Source: Leifsonia shinshuensis
Lineage (GTDB): Bacteria > Actinomycetota > Actinomycetes > Actinomycetales > Microbacteriaceae
DNA: 64,000 bases
Reading direction: 5' to 3'
Assembly (NCBI RefSeq): GCF_022606355.1
Contig: NZ_JAHHZQ010000003.1
Span: 434,001 to 498,000, forward strand
Shown here: positions 1 through 8,297 of the stretch, in pieces
Numbering within the stretch: position 1 is the stretch's first letter
Layout: the number at the start of each line of letters is the position of its first letter
The notes under the pieces: generated by a model
Told to the model about the DNA's origin: nothing
The model's database searches: none
What the model saw: the letters and a program-made list of their open reading frames with translations, nothing else
Program-made: the position numbers and the translations under genes

Positions 1-43
1 CGTCAGAGACGGGGATCGGAACGAGTTCCAGTCTCAGGTCCAT
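1..43 (-). CDS. VOC (glyoxalase-fold) family protein, N-terminal fragment
   Basis: Only the first 14 codons lie in the window; they read MDLRLELVPIPVSD. That opening strand, with its VPIPVSD segment, is typical of small actinobacterial VOC/glyoxalase-superfamily proteins (metal-dependent dioxygenase, lyase or resistance folds). A ribosome binding site GAGGAG lies just upstream at 51-56 and overlaps the stop of the SRPBCC gene, so the two are probably co-translated. The ArsR-SRPBCC-VOC order is common in Actinomycetota. The exact function cannot be judged from a fragment. Confidence 0.6.
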   Translation of the reverse strand, partial: MDLRLELVPIPVSD

Positions 44-54
44 GCGCGCGCTCC

Positions 55-558
55 TCAGCCGGCGAGTGCGGTGATCCGGCGGAGGACGTCGGTCGTCAGT
101 TTGTCGAGCGACTGGTGCATGCCGGCGTAGGCGAAGACCGACATCAGGCTGCGGCTCCAGCCACGCTCGGTGATCGTCAGCTCGGTCAGGCCGTCGAGGG
201 CGGCGAACTCGACCGACGTGCGGATGCCCTGGCTGAACCCCTCGGGGAGTTGATCGGCCGGAAGCGGCTCGCCGTCCGCGTCCGTGATGCTCTGCGTGAA
301 CTCGAGGCGCTCGAGCGGGACGATCTTCGTATAGACGCCGCCGGTGAAGCTCTCCGCACCGCCCTGATCGTCAGGGGCCCGCATGCTGAATACGTACGAA
401 CCGCCCTCGCGCAGGTCGATCGATGCGGAGGGGGAGGTGTAGTCCTCCGGGCCCCACCACTCGGTGACCAGTTCGGGATCGGTCCAGAGCCGCCAGACGG
501 TCTCGACCGGTGCGTTAAGGATCCGGCTCACCACGATTTCCGTCGTGCCGTCGGTCAT
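55..558 (-). CDS. SRPBCC / AHSA1-type START-domain protein
   Basis: This 167-residue protein has the AHSA1-like SRPBCC pattern: SRILNAPVETVWRLWTDPE at the N-terminus, then WWGPEDY and a YVFSMRAPD strand, and a C-terminal amphipathic helix ending in LDKLTTDVLRRI. The fold is a helix-grip cavity for hydrophobic ligands; the ligand is unknown. I start at MTDGTTEIV because that ATG overlaps the stop of the upstream ArsR gene as ATGA; a longer reading would add residues unlike the family. It is the second gene of an ArsR-SRPBCC-VOC operon, so its expression is presumably controlled by that ArsR repressor. Confidence 0.85.
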   Translation of the reverse strand: MTDGTTEIVVSRILNAPVETVWRLWTDPELVTEWWGPEDYTSPSASIDLREGGSYVFSMRAPDDQGGAESFTGGVYTKIVPLERLEFTQSITDADGEPLPADQLPEGFSQGIRTSVEFAALDGLTELTITERGWSRSLMSVFAYAGMHQSLDKLTTDVLRRITALAG

Positions 559-887
559 TTCTTCTCCCCTGTCCTGGCCTTCTCGAGGTAGGCGTCGATG
601 TTGTCGAGGCGCGCGTTCCACAGCCGGGCGCGGTCGGAGAGCCAGCTCTCGACCCGCCCGATCGCGCCGGCGTCCAGCCGGTAGACGCGCTGCTGCGCCC
701 GCTTCTCCACGGTGACGAGCCCCGCTTCCCGCAGCACCTTGAGGTGTTGCGAGATCGCGGATGCGCTGCTCGCGAATCCCGCGGAGATGTCGCCGGCGGC
801 GAGCTCACCACGCTGGGCCAGAAGGTCGACGATCCCCGAACGGGTCGGGTCGGCCAGCGCGGCGAAGGCGGTCGTGGGTGCGGTCAC
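555..887 (-). CDS. ArsR-family winged-helix transcriptional regulator
   Basis: The protein has 110 residues. A winged helix fills residues 5-75: LADPTRSGIVDLLAQ, then SASAISQHLKVLREAGLVTVEK as recognition helix and wing. The cysteine pair of the metal-sensing ArsR branch is absent, so this is the non-metal type usually paired with an SRPBCC protein. Translation starts at GTG 887. A good promoter places the start of transcription at or within a base or two of that codon, so the message is probably leaderless. The gene overlaps the SRPBCC gene by 4 bp. It probably represses its own operon through the AT-rich palindromes at 910-939. Confidence 0.88.
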   Translation of the reverse strand: MTAPTTAFAALADPTRSGIVDLLAQRGELAAGDISAGFASSASAISQHLKVLREAGLVTVEKRAQQRVYRLDAGAIGRVESWLSDRARLWNARLDNIDAYLEKARTGEKK

Positions 888-894
888 GATGGTT

Positions 895-923
895 ATATTA
901 CAGCGAGTGCTTAATTAAGACAA
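895..923 (-). promoter_or_regulatory. Promoter of the ArsR operon
   Basis: On the minus strand TTGTCT (918-923) and TAATAT (895-900) are separated by exactly 17 bp, close to the sigma-70 consensus and unusually AT-rich for this DNA. The expected start point falls about seven bases downstream of the -10 element, essentially at GTG 887, so the transcript should be leaderless. Confidence 0.6.
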
Positions 924-939
924 TGCTCAATTAACTGAG
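910..939. promoter_or_regulatory. Paired palindromic operators for the ArsR regulator
   Basis: CTTAATTAAG (910-919) is a perfect palindrome and CTCAATTAACTGAG (926-939) is one with a single mismatched pair. Both share an AATTAA core and lie 16 bp apart, start to start. The first covers part of the -35 element and spacer; the second overlaps the leuA stop codon. This arrangement fits repression by an ArsR dimer; binding is inferred. Confidence 0.5.
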
Positions 940-2717
940 ATCCCGACGGCACCACGCCGGAGGCTCGCGGCCCGCAGCACGGCCTCCACGCTGGCCGTGA
1001 GCACCGACCGGTGGCGACCGGCGGACCAGTGGACGCCCTCGGAGTCGCGGTGCTCGATCAGGCTCAGCGCCTCGCTCGCCGCGCCGGCGGTGAGGGAGGT
1101 CTGGTGCAGGGAGAGGATCTCCACCTCGATGCCGCGCTCCGCCAGCAGGCGCGTGACCGCCTCGACCGGACCGACGTCGTCGTAGCCGGCGTGGTGCTCG
1201 ACCCCGTCGATGCGGACTCCGATGCGGGTGCTGCTCGTCCCGGCCTGCTGGTCCGTCTCGAGCTCCACCAGCGCGATGTCGTCGTGCGGCGCGCGGAGGT
1301 AGCTGTGCTCGAAGAGGTCGAGCAGCTGGGCTGCGTCGACCTCCACGCCGGTGCTGTCCGTGTGCTGCTGCACGCTCCGGGCGAAGTCGATCTGCATGCG
1401 GCGGGGCAGTTCGATGCCGTACTCGGTCTCCAGGAGGTAGGCGATCCCGCCCTTGCCGGACTGCGAGTTGACACGGATGACGGCGTCGTAGCTGCGGCCG
1501 AGGTCGGCCGGGTCGATCGGCAGGTAGGGGACCCGCCAGTCGATGGCGCTCTCCGGCCGCCCCTCCGCCGCCGCTCGGGCGCGGTGCTCGGCGAACCCCT
1601 TCTTGATCGCGTCCTGGTGGGTGCCGCTGAAGGCGGTGTGCACGAGGTCGCCCACATACGGGTGGCGGGGGTGCACCTCGATCCGGTTGCAGTACTCGAC
1701 GGTGCGGCGGATGCGGTCGATGTCGGAGAAGTCGATCATCGGATCCACGCCCTGGGCGTGCAGGTTCAGGGCGAGGGTGGCGAGGTCGACGTTGCCCGTG
1801 CGCTCACCGTTGCCGAAGATGCAGCCCTCCACCCGCTGCGCCCCCGCGAGCACGGCGAGCTCGGCGCAGGCGATGCCGGTTCCGCGGTCGTTGTGCGGGT
1901 GCACCGAGAGGATCACCGCGTCGCGGCGGCCGAGGTTCTTGTGCATGTACTCGATCTGGTCGGCGTAGACGTTCGGTGTCGCGACCTCCACGGTGGCCGG
2001 CAGGTTGAGGATCACCGGCCGTTCCGGCGTGGCCTCCCAGAGCGCGGTCACCGCGTCGCAGATCTCGATGATGTAGTCCGGCTCGGTGAGGTTGAAGACT
2101 TCCGGTGAGAACTCGAAACGCACGTTCGGCAGGTGCCCGGCGAGTTCGAGCACGTCACCCGCGCCCTCCAGGATCAGGTCGCGCAGCTCGTCCCGGCCCT
2201 TCCCGAGCACCACGTCCCGCCAGACGGGCGCTGTCGCGGTGTACAGGTGGATCACGACCGGGTTGCGGATGCCGCGGATCGACTCCACCGTCCGCTCGAT
2301 GAGGTCGCGGCGCGCGGGCGTGAAGACGACGATCGTGACGTCGTCAGGCGCGATGTCCTTCTCGGCGATGTCGCGCACGAAGTCGTAGTCCGTCTGCGAC
2401 GCCGACGGGTAGCCGACCTCGATCTCCGTGTAGCCCATCGAGACCAGGAGCTCGAAGAAGCGGCGCTTGCGCTCGGGATCCATCGGCTCCGCGAGCGCCT
2501 GGTTGCCGTCGCGGAGGTCGACCGGCACCCACAGGGGGGCGCTGACGAGACGGCGGTCGGGCCAGTCCCTGTCGATGGGCGGGACCTCCACCCGGTCGAA
2601 GACGTCGCGGTAGCGCTGCCACGGCATCCTGGAGGGCCGCTGCCGGTTCCAGGATGGAGTCCCTGTCGGCCGTTGCCGATCCGTGGCGGAGCGGGAAGAG
2701 GGTGTGCTGATGGTCAT
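927..2717 (-). CDS. leuA: 2-isopropylmalate synthase
   Basis: This enzyme condenses 2-ketoisovalerate with acetyl-CoA, the committed step of leucine synthesis. The 596-residue length is that of the long actinobacterial LeuA type. Visible motifs are [14 protein letters not shown] with the metal and substrate Arg-Asp pair, the [11 protein letters not shown] histidines and [18 protein letters not shown]; the C-terminal part from about residue 470 is the regulatory domain that binds leucine. I start at MTISTPSS because the longer frame upstream runs through a leader hairpin. The leader peptide and hairpin suggest attenuation by leucine supply. A FadR-type GntR gene is divergent. Confidence 0.96.
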   Translation of the reverse strand: MTISTPSSRSATDRQRPTGTPSWNRQRPSRMPWQRYRDVFDRVEVPPIDRDWPDRRLVSAPLWVPVDLRDGNQALAEPMDPERKRRFFELLVSMGYTEIEVGYPSASQTDYDFVRDIAEKDIAPDDVTIVVFTPARRDLIERTVESIRGIRNPVVIHLYTATAPVWRDVVLGKGRDELRDLILEGAGDVLELAGHLPNVRFEFSPEVFNLTEPDYIIEICDAVTALWEATPERPVILNLPATVEVATPNVYADQIEYMHKNLGRRDAVILSVHPHNDRGTGIACAELAVLAGAQRVEGCIFGNGERTGNVDLATLALNLHAQGVDPMIDFSDIDRIRRTVEYCNRIEVHPRHPYVGDLVHTAFSGTHQDAIKKGFAEHRARAAAEGRPESAIDWRVPYLPIDPADLGRSYDAVIRVNSQSGKGGIAYLLETEYGIELPRRMQIDFARSVQQHTDSTGVEVDAAQLLDLFEHSYLRAPHDDIALVELETDQQAGTSSTRIGVRIDGVEHHAGYDDVGPVEAVTRLLAERGIEVEILSLHQTSLTAGAASEALSLIEHRDSEGVHWSAGRHRSVLTASVEAVLRAASLRRGAVGISVN

Positions 2718-2750
2718 GTTCGGATTCCTGTCTCGATCGGCGACCTGATC

Positions 2751-2787
2751 GACCGGCGGCACCCGCCTCCACGGCGGGGTGCCGGTC
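2751..2787 (-). promoter_or_regulatory. Leader hairpin upstream of leuA
   Basis: Minus-strand arms at 2773-2787 and 2751-2767 pair over about 14 bp (core GGCACC/GGTGCC and GACCG/CGGTC, with small bulges) around a five-base loop. The hairpin begins right after the leader peptide stop and ends 33 bases before the leuA start. The position fits an attenuator that can hide or free the leuA start region; no U-tract follows, so it is not a standard terminator. Confidence 0.45.
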
Positions 2788-2790
2788 TGG

Positions 2791-2832
2791 CTACGCCCCG
2801 CCGCGGCGGCGAAGAAGGAATCCCTGAAGCAT
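2791..2832 (-). CDS. Putative leuA leader peptide (13 residues)
   Basis: An ATG at 2832 opens a 13-codon frame reading [13 protein letters not shown]. It has three leucine codons (CTT three times), two adjacent, then an arginine run. It stops four bases before a strong hairpin that precedes leuA. Leucine-rich leaders before leuA are known in Actinobacteria, where ribosome stalling couples leuA expression to charged tRNA-Leu. No well-spaced Shine-Dalgarno is visible (GGAG lies only one base away), so the message may be leaderless. The assignment rests on position, leucine content and the hairpin. Confidence 0.45.
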   Translation of the reverse strand: MLQGFLLRRRGGA

Positions 2833-2850
2833 GCTCCGACGCTATCACAA

Positions 2851-2863
2851 CTTCTCAGACAAG
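2851..2863. promoter_or_regulatory. Putative GntR operator between leuA and the GntR gene
   Basis: CTTCTCAGACAAG is a 13-bp palindrome with one mismatched pair (CTT-TC/GA-AAG). It sits in the divergent control region 19 bp upstream of the leuA leader start and 15 bp upstream of the FadR-type regulator start. It is a reasonable autoregulatory site. This is inference from symmetry and position. Confidence 0.35.
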
Positions 2864-2878
2864 CAGAGGAGTTAGAGC

Positions 2879-3565
2879 ATGCGCGAAGATGGAACCATGA
2901 CACCGATCCGTCGCGAGCCCCTGGCCGAGCAGGCCGCGGAGGCGCTGCTCGACCGCATCCGCGCCGGCGAGTGGGCGCTGGGCCAGAAGCTGCCGGGCGA
3001 GACGACCCTCGCCCCTCAGCTCGGGGTGGGGCGTTCGACGATCCGGGAGGCCATCCGGCAACTGGCCGGGCGCGGAGTGCTCGCCACCCGCCAGGGCGCC
3101 GGCGTCTTCGTCACCGCGCTCGATCAGCCCGAGGACTGGGAGCGCATCGTCCGCCGCGCGGACATCGTCGCCGTGATCGAGGCCCGCATCGCGATCGAGG
3201 TGGAGGCGTCGGCGCTCGCGGCCGAACGGCGGACGCTCGCCGACCTCCAGACGCTGCGGCGGGCGCTCCGGGCCCGGGCGACGCACCGGACCGACCTCGA
3301 ACAGCACGTCGATGCCGACACCGCGGTGCACCGCGCCATCGTCGCCGCGTCGCACAACCCGATCCTCGCCGACCTCTTCGACGGGTTCACCCCACGGAGC
3401 AGGGAGGCGATGATCGACCTGCTCCGGATCGGCCGCGAGTTCGGCAGCGACGCGGACCAGCTGGTGCACGTGCGCATCGTCGACGCGATCGGCGCCCGGG
3501 ACGCGGAGTCGGCCGCCGCGCTCACCCGCGGCCACCTGATCGAGATGAAGGCGGAGCTCCTCTGA
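2879..3565 (+). CDS. FadR-subfamily GntR transcriptional regulator
   Basis: The protein has 228 residues. The GntR winged helix covers about residues 10-75 ([29 protein letters not shown] and a GAGVFV wing), and an all-helical FCD ligand domain follows, with acidic and histidine residues ([14 protein letters not shown]) typical of metal-assisted carboxylate binding. I start at 2879 because GAGGAG stands 7 bases upstream; an in-frame ATG at 2897 has no comparable site. It is divergent from leuA. FCD regulators usually sense organic or sugar acids, but no target beyond its own intergenic region is visible. Confidence 0.85.
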   Translation: MREDGTMTPIRREPLAEQAAEALLDRIRAGEWALGQKLPGETTLAPQLGVGRSTIREAIRQLAGRGVLATRQGAGVFVTALDQPEDWERIVRRADIVAVIEARIAIEVEASALAAERRTLADLQTLRRALRARATHRTDLEQHVDADTAVHRAIVAASHNPILADLFDGFTPRSREAMIDLLRIGREFGSDADQLVHVRIVDAIGARDAESAAALTRGHLIEMKAELL

Positions 3566-3582
3566 TCGGGTGACCGCCTATC

Positions 3583-3612
3583 CCGATAATCGGAATTACG
3601 ATCCGATAGAAT
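3583..3612 (+). promoter_or_regulatory. IclR-gene promoter with an overlapping palindromic operator
   Basis: CCGATAATCGG (3583-3593) is a perfect 11-bp palindrome. A -10-like TAGAAT lies at 3607-3612 and the ATG follows six bases later, so the transcript is probably leaderless. The palindrome occupies the place of the -35 element, as expected for an autoregulated IclR gene. A second ATCCGAT half-site lies at 3601-3607. Confidence 0.45.
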
Positions 3613-3618
3613 GCACGC

Positions 3619-4416
3619 ATGGCTTCATCCGACCTCCACGGCGGCAGCGCACCCGCGCCCGACCGGCTGGTCGGCTCCGACCGCGTGCTCGCCGTGCTCT
3701 CCGCGCTCGCCAAGCGACCGGAGGGGGCGACGCTCGACGAGCTCGCCCAGGCGGTGGACAGCCCCAAGTCGACCGTCCACCGGGCGCTCGCGTCGCTGCG
3801 GCGGGCGAACTTCGCCGCGCAGCTCGGCCGCGGCGTCTATGTCGTCGGCGACGAGTTCCTGCGGCTGGCCCTCGAGAACCAGTCGGCCCGGCCGGAAGGC
3901 CGTGCGGTCGAACCCGTGCTGAGCAGGCTCAGCGAGCGCTTCGGCGAGACCGCGCACTACGCCGTGCTCGACGGCGATGAGGTGGTCTACCGCGCCAAAG
4001 TCGACCCCGCGTCCGGCTCGGTCCGCCTCACCTCCGTGGTCGGCGGGCGCAACCCCGCCTACCGCACGGCGGTCGGGAAGCTGCTCCTCAGCACGTCCTG
4101 CGGCAGCGTGGACGAGCTGGCGGCCGTGGTCGGAACCGGGCCGTGGGAGCGCCGCACCGCCAACACCATCGGAACGCTCGACGCGCTCTGGAGCGAGCTC
4201 CAGCTGACCAGGGAGCGCGGCTGGGCCGTCGACGACCAGGAGAACGAGCTCGGCGTCAACTGCCTCGCCGTGCCCGGCCACTTCGGCCCGGGCGGCGCGA
4301 TGTCGGGCGCGGTCAGCGTCAGCGCCCTCGCCTTCCGGACGCCGCTGGCGGCGCTCGTCCAGAGCGTCGACGAGATCCGTTCGATCGTCGACGCCCGCCC
4401 GACCGGCCCTCAGTAG
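3619..4416 (+). CDS. IclR-family transcriptional regulator
   Basis: The protein has 265 residues. An N-terminal winged helix (RVLAVLSALAKRPEGATLDELAQ, then SPKSTVHRALASLRRANF) covers residues about 20-80. The C-terminal GAF-like effector domain holds the family strand FGETAHYAVLDGDEVVYRAK and the NELGVNCLAVPG segment. IclR regulators commonly control catabolism of aromatic or sugar acids. The gene converges with and overlaps by 7 bp the sugar-acid operon, which makes it a candidate regulator of that operon. The start follows directly on a -10 element. Confidence 0.92.
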   Translation: MASSDLHGGSAPAPDRLVGSDRVLAVLSALAKRPEGATLDELAQAVDSPKSTVHRALASLRRANFAAQLGRGVYVVGDEFLRLALENQSARPEGRAVEPVLSRLSERFGETAHYAVLDGDEVVYRAKVDPASGSVRLTSVVGGRNPAYRTAVGKLLLSTSCGSVDELAAVVGTGPWERRTANTIGTLDALWSELQLTRERGWAVDDQENELGVNCLAVPGHFGPGGAMSGAVSVSALAFRTPLAALVQSVDEIRSIVDARPTGPQ

Positions 4417-5084
4417 GTGGCCCGGCCTCCGCTGATGTCGTAGACGGCCCCGGTCGAGAAGCTGACCCTGTCGGAGGCGAGCCAGGCGATCAGCTCGGCG
4501 ACCTCCTCCGCCCGTCCGACCCGCTTCATCGGGATCAGGCTGGTGATGTGGGCCAGCACGTCGGGCGCGGTGTCGTCGTTCATCGGGGTGGCGATCACCG
4601 CGGGCGCGATCGCGTTCACCAGCACGCCGGTGGTCGCCAACTCCTTGCCCGCCGACTTGGTGAGACCGATGACGGCCGCCTTCGAAGCGGAGTAGATGGA
4701 GAGGTTGGGGTTGCCGTCCTTGCCCGCCATGCTGGCGATGTTGACCACCCGGCCCCAGCCGCGATCGACCATCCCTGGCACGAACGCCCGCATCATCGCG
4801 ACCGTCCCGACGACGTTGACACCCAGCACGGCCCTCCACTGGTCGGACGACGTCGAGACGAGCGGCGTGTTCGGCCCGACGATGCCCGCGGAGTTGACCA
4901 GGATGTCCACGGCGCCGATGCGGCCGCGGGCCTCCTCCACCGCGTGGTCGTCGGTGATGTCGAGCACGACGTCGCAGTCCCCGCCGAGGTCGACGCGCAC
5001 GACGTCGATCCCGTCGGCGCTGAGGCGCGCGGCCGTCGCGGCGCCGAGGCCGCTCGCTCCTCCGGTGACGATGGCACGGGTCAT
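4410..5084 (-). CDS. SDR-family NAD(P)-dependent dehydrogenase, likely keto-deoxy sugar-acid dehydrogenase
   Basis: This 224-residue classical short-chain dehydrogenase has the TGGASGLG cofactor motif near the start, NSAG in the middle and the catalytic Ser-Tyr-Lys set (NIASM, then YSASK). The last gene of a five-gene operon, it overlaps the upstream MDR gene as ATGA. Its operon partners are an FAH-type hydrolase and a lactonase. An SDR next to an FAH hydrolase is the pair that in oxidative L-fucose and L-rhamnose routes oxidises the 2-keto-3-deoxy acid and then cleaves the diketo product. That substrate is inferred from context. Confidence 0.85.
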   Translation of the reverse strand: MTRAIVTGGASGLGAATAARLSADGIDVVRVDLGGDCDVVLDITDDHAVEEARGRIGAVDILVNSAGIVGPNTPLVSTSSDQWRAVLGVNVVGTVAMMRAFVPGMVDRGWGRVVNIASMAGKDGNPNLSIYSASKAAVIGLTKSAGKELATTGVLVNAIAPAVIATPMNDDTAPDVLAHITSLIPMKRVGRAEEVAELIAWLASDRVSFSTGAVYDISGGRATY

Positions 5085-6109
5085 GGGGTACCTCCAGGGT
5101 GTCGGATGTCGATGTGGAACTTCGGGCCGGGACCGGCTCCGGGCGGACGCTCGCCGGCCAGGATCGCCGGCACGCCTTCGAGCGGCACCGCGGCCGCGAC
5201 GAGCGGCCGCGGATCGACGGCTCCGGATGCGTACGCCTCGATCGTGCCGTCCAGGCCGGGAGAGGCGCTCAGGATGCCGACACCCGTCACGTCCGCCAGG
5301 GCGAGCGCCCGGGTGTCGACGAGGCTCGGGCTCCCCGCGAGGCCGACGAAGACCACCCGCCGGCCCGGTTCGACGAGCTCGACGGCGCGCGCCGGGAGCT
5401 TCGGAGAGTTGGACGCGTCGATGACGGCATCCCACGGCAGGTCGGGCAGCGTCTCGTCCGACCATGCGCTCGAGAAGCCGAGGGAGCGGGCGAACGCCAG
5501 GGAGCGCTCGCTGCGGCCGAGCAGATGCACCTCGGCGCCGCGCGCGCGGGCGAACATGGCCGCGAGCAGCCCGATCGTGCCCGCACCGAAGACGAGTACG
5601 CGCTCGCCGGCGACGACGCCGGCGGCCTCGGCCGACCGGTAGGCGTTGCCGCCGGGTTCGACGAGCGCTCCGGCGGTGTCGTCGACCGTGTCGGGGAGCG
5701 CACGCAGCGAGGAGGCGGGCACGGCGACCCGCTCGGCCAGAGCGCCCGGCCGCCCGTCGCGCACGCCGAGCTCTCCGCGGAAGGCGCACACGTGCTGGTA
5801 TCCCGACAGGCACCGCCGGCAACGGCCGCAGCCGAGCATGGTGTCACCCGTGACGCGGCGGCCGAGCCAGGACGGATCGACACCGTCGCCGAGTTCGACG
5901 ACGACGCCCATCCACTCGTGGCCGATACGGACGGGATAGGTGGTCACGCCGTCGTGCAGATACTGCATCTGCCCGGAGAAGAGCTCCAGGTCCGTTCCGC
6001 AGACGCCGGCGCGGTGCACCTCCACGACGACGTCCCCGGGGACGGCCACGGGCTCGGCGACCTCCTGGACCTCCGCGCTGCCCGGCCCGGTGAGGACGAG
6101 CGCTCTCAT
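5081..6109 (-). CDS. Zinc-dependent medium-chain (MDR) alcohol/polyol dehydrogenase
   Basis: The protein has 342 residues. Catalytic zinc residues are visible in AGVCGTDLE and IGHEWMG, the structural zinc lobe in GCGRCRRC and the following Cys, and the Rossmann glycine motif in VFGAGTIGLLAA. It belongs to the sorbitol/threonine-dehydrogenase branch that oxidises secondary alcohols of sugars or polyols. It overlaps the genes on both sides by four bases, so it is co-translated with the FAH hydrolase and the SDR. It could oxidise a sugar to its lactone or a later intermediate; the sequence does not decide which. Confidence 0.88.
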   Translation of the reverse strand: MRALVLTGPGSAEVQEVAEPVAVPGDVVVEVHRAGVCGTDLELFSGQMQYLHDGVTTYPVRIGHEWMGVVVELGDGVDPSWLGRRVTGDTMLGCGRCRRCLSGYQHVCAFRGELGVRDGRPGALAERVAVPASSLRALPDTVDDTAGALVEPGGNAYRSAEAAGVVAGERVLVFGAGTIGLLAAMFARARGAEVHLLGRSERSLAFARSLGFSSAWSDETLPDLPWDAVIDASNSPKLPARAVELVEPGRRVVFVGLAGSPSLVDTRALALADVTGVGILSASPGLDGTIEAYASGAVDPRPLVAAAVPLEGVPAILAGERPPGAGPGPKFHIDIRHPGGTP

Positions 6110-6966
6110 CGCGGAGGGATCACGGTCTGTCGCTGGTGGCCGAGGCCGTCGATGGCGAGTTCCATCACGTCGCCGGGGTGGAGCCAGATCTCGGGGCGGA
6201 AACCCATGCCGACTCCGGGTGGGGTGCCCGTGTTGATCAGGTCGCCGGGTTCCAGGACGAGGAACTGGCTGATGTAGTGCACGATGACGTACGGGTCGAA
6301 GATCATCGTGGAGGTGGATCCGGTCTGGCGGCGCACCCCGTTGACGTCCAGCGTCATCCCGAGGTCGTTCACGTCCGGGATCTCGTCCGGGGTGACGAGC
6401 CAGGGGCCGGCGGGGTTGAAGGTCTCGGCCGATTTGCCTTTCAACCATTGGCCGCCGCGCTCGAGCTGGAAGGCGCGTTCGGAGACGTCGTTGACCAGGG
6501 TCCAGCCGGCGATGTGGTCGCGTGCCTGCTCGACGGTGTCGAGGTAGCTGGTGCGTGCGCCGATCACGATGCCGAGCTCGACCTCCCAGTCGGGTTTGGT
6601 CGATCCGCGCGGGATGCGGACGTCGTCGTTCGGGCCGACGAGGGTGTTCGGCGACTTGGTGAACAGGATCGGCTCGCTGGGCACGGCCTGCCCGGTCTCG
6701 GCGGCGTGGTCGGAGTAGTTCAGGCCGACGCAGATGATCTGGTGCGGACGGCCGATCGGGGCGCCGATGCGCTGGGTGCCGAGGCGGTGGACCTGTCCGC
6801 GTTCGGTGCGTTCCGCCACGACACCGCGCACGCTCTCGGGTCCACCGCCGGCGAAAAAGGCCTCGTCGAAGTCTCCGACGACATCCGAGAGATCGACATA
6901 GCTGTCGTCGCCGACCAGTACGGCCGGCCGCTCAGCACCAGCAGGGCCGATACGGAGGAGTTTCAT
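6106..6966 (-). CDS. Fumarylacetoacetate hydrolase (FAH) family protein, likely diketo-deoxy sugar-acid hydrolase
   Basis: The protein has 286 residues. The FAH signature is complete: IICVGLNYSDHAAE, then EPILFTKSPNTLVGPNDDV, WEVELGIVIG with the metal-binding glutamates, and a C-terminal GDLINTGTPPGVGMG. FAH-fold enzymes cleave carbon-carbon bonds of diketo acids with a divalent metal. Next to an SDR, an MDR and an SMP-30 lactonase, the best-fitting reaction is splitting of 2,4-diketo-3-deoxy-L-fuconate or its rhamnonate isomer to pyruvate and lactate. The family is certain; the substrate is inferred. Confidence 0.88.
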   Translation of the reverse strand: MKLLRIGPAGAERPAVLVGDDSYVDLSDVVGDFDEAFFAGGGPESVRGVVAERTERGQVHRLGTQRIGAPIGRPHQIICVGLNYSDHAAETGQAVPSEPILFTKSPNTLVGPNDDVRIPRGSTKPDWEVELGIVIGARTSYLDTVEQARDHIAGWTLVNDVSERAFQLERGGQWLKGKSAETFNPAGPWLVTPDEIPDVNDLGMTLDVNGVRRQTGSTSTMIFDPYVIVHYISQFLVLEPGDLINTGTPPGVGMGFRPEIWLHPGDVMELAIDGLGHQRQTVIPPR

Positions 6967-6988
6967 GCGGTTTCCTTTCGGGGGTGTG

Positions 6989-7930
6989 TCACGGGCGGAT
7001 CACGGGGGTCGGTCGGTCGATCGGTACGGACCACGGGGCGACGGGCAGGCCCTGGACCCCGGGCCGCACCGTGAACAGCCGGCCGGAGAGCGGGTGCGCC
7101 CGCAGTTGCTCCTCGCCCAGGCCTTCCCGCGCCGTCGTGATCACGAGGGTCGCGAGGTCGGCGCCGGCGAAGGCGACCGAGGAGACGTGCGGAGCGGGGA
7201 CGTCGACGCGGCCGACGATCCGGCCGTCGGGCGAGCACCTCAGCACGTGACCTGCACCCCAGACGGCGATCCAGATGCAGCCGACCGCGTCGACGGCGAG
7301 CCCGTCCGGCAGGCCGTCGTCGAGGGTGAGGAAGACTGACCTCGGTCCGGTCGCCCCGGACGCGGGCTCGTAGTCGCGCACGTTCACGCGCCGGGCCAGG
7401 CTGTCGACGCTGTAGAACTGCCGGCCGTCCGGCGACCAGCCCAGCCCGTTCGAGAGCGTCAGATCGTCGTCGAGGGTGGTGACCGAGCCGTCCTCCTCGA
7501 AGCGGAGGAGGAGCTCGCGCCCGCCCGGCCCCGTCGTGCCGGCGACGAACCGGCCGCGCGGGTCGGGTCCGCCGTCGTTGAAGCGCCTTCCGGCGCCCGC
7601 CACCGCGCGCGCGCCCCGCGTGACGCGTCCGTCGGTCGCACGGATGTAGAGCCGGTCGGTTCCCGCGATGACCATGCGCCCGTCTTCCGCGATCGCGACG
7701 GAGGCCGCGACGTCGGGCATCTGAAACCGCTCGAGGACCTCGATGCGCCCGTCGTCGACGAGCCGCCCGGTGAGCACCGTGCCCTTCAGGATGTCGACCC
7801 ACAGGAGCCGGGAACGGGTGCCGTCCCAGACCGGCCCCTCGGCGAGGAGGTACGACTCGTCGGTGGCGACCTCGGCACCGGCGATGAGGGGGATGCCGTG
7901 CCGTGCGCTCCTCGGAGCACCGTCGCTCAT
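6989..7930 (-). CDS. SMP-30/gluconolactonase-family sugar lactonase
   Basis: The protein has 313 residues and is a six-bladed SMP-30 beta-propeller. The metal-site residues are visible in order: Glu in LLAEGPVWD, Asn in RRFNDGGPDPRG, Asn in LSNGLGWSPDG and Asp in LPDGLAVDAVG. Such enzymes hydrolyse sugar lactones to the acids, the step after sugar dehydrogenation. I start at 7930 because its ATG overlaps the stop of the upstream regulator as ATGA. A 22-bp gap separates it from the FAH gene. It fits lactone opening in a deoxyhexose or aldose oxidation route. Confidence 0.88.
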   Translation of the reverse strand: MSDGAPRSARHGIPLIAGAEVATDESYLLAEGPVWDGTRSRLLWVDILKGTVLTGRLVDDGRIEVLERFQMPDVAASVAIAEDGRMVIAGTDRLYIRATDGRVTRGARAVAGAGRRFNDGGPDPRGRFVAGTTGPGGRELLLRFEEDGSVTTLDDDLTLSNGLGWSPDGRQFYSVDSLARRVNVRDYEPASGATGPRSVFLTLDDGLPDGLAVDAVGCIWIAVWGAGHVLRCSPDGRIVGRVDVPAPHVSSVAFAGADLATLVITTAREGLGEEQLRAHPLSGRLFTVRPGVQGLPVAPWSVPIDRPTPVIRP

Positions 7931-8262
7931 CGGAGCACCGCCTGCATCGGGGCACCGACGGGGACGACATCGTCGGCGATCGCGTCGAACATCATCCAGG
8001 CGAGCTCCTCCACGCGCGACCGCTCCAGGTGGTACAGCCGCGCTGGCCGGAAACTGCCGTCGACGCGCGCCGTCTCGTGCCGGACCGCACCGACGGCCTC
8101 GAGCGCCCTGAGATGGGTGGTGATTCCGTTGCGCGTCCACCCTACGGCCCGGCTGAGCTGCGACACGGTCGCCGGGCCGGAGTCCGCCAGTGCGCGCAGC
8201 AGCTGCAGCCGGACGGCCGGCAGGCCGAACGCGACGGCGACCGTCGCGGCGGAGTCTTCCAT
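7927..8262 (-). CDS. Small ArsR-like winged-helix regulator
   Basis: This 111-residue protein is essentially one winged helix: FGLPAVRLQLLRALADS, ATVSQLSRAVGWTRNGITTHLRAL as the helix-turn-helix, then a wing and a C-terminal dimer helix. No metal-binding cysteine set is visible. It is the first gene of the sugar-acid operon, overlapping the lactonase gene by 4 bp, and divergent from the FAD/Fe-S dehydrogenase gene. A perfect palindrome in the shared control region is its likely operator. Confidence 0.8.
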   Translation of the reverse strand: MEDSAATVAVAFGLPAVRLQLLRALADSGPATVSQLSRAVGWTRNGITTHLRALEAVGAVRHETARVDGSFRPARLYHLERSRVEELAWMMFDAIADDVVPVGAPMQAVLR

Positions 8263-8297
8263 GACCGATTCCTTCGAGTGGTTCGGGCGCCGTGATC

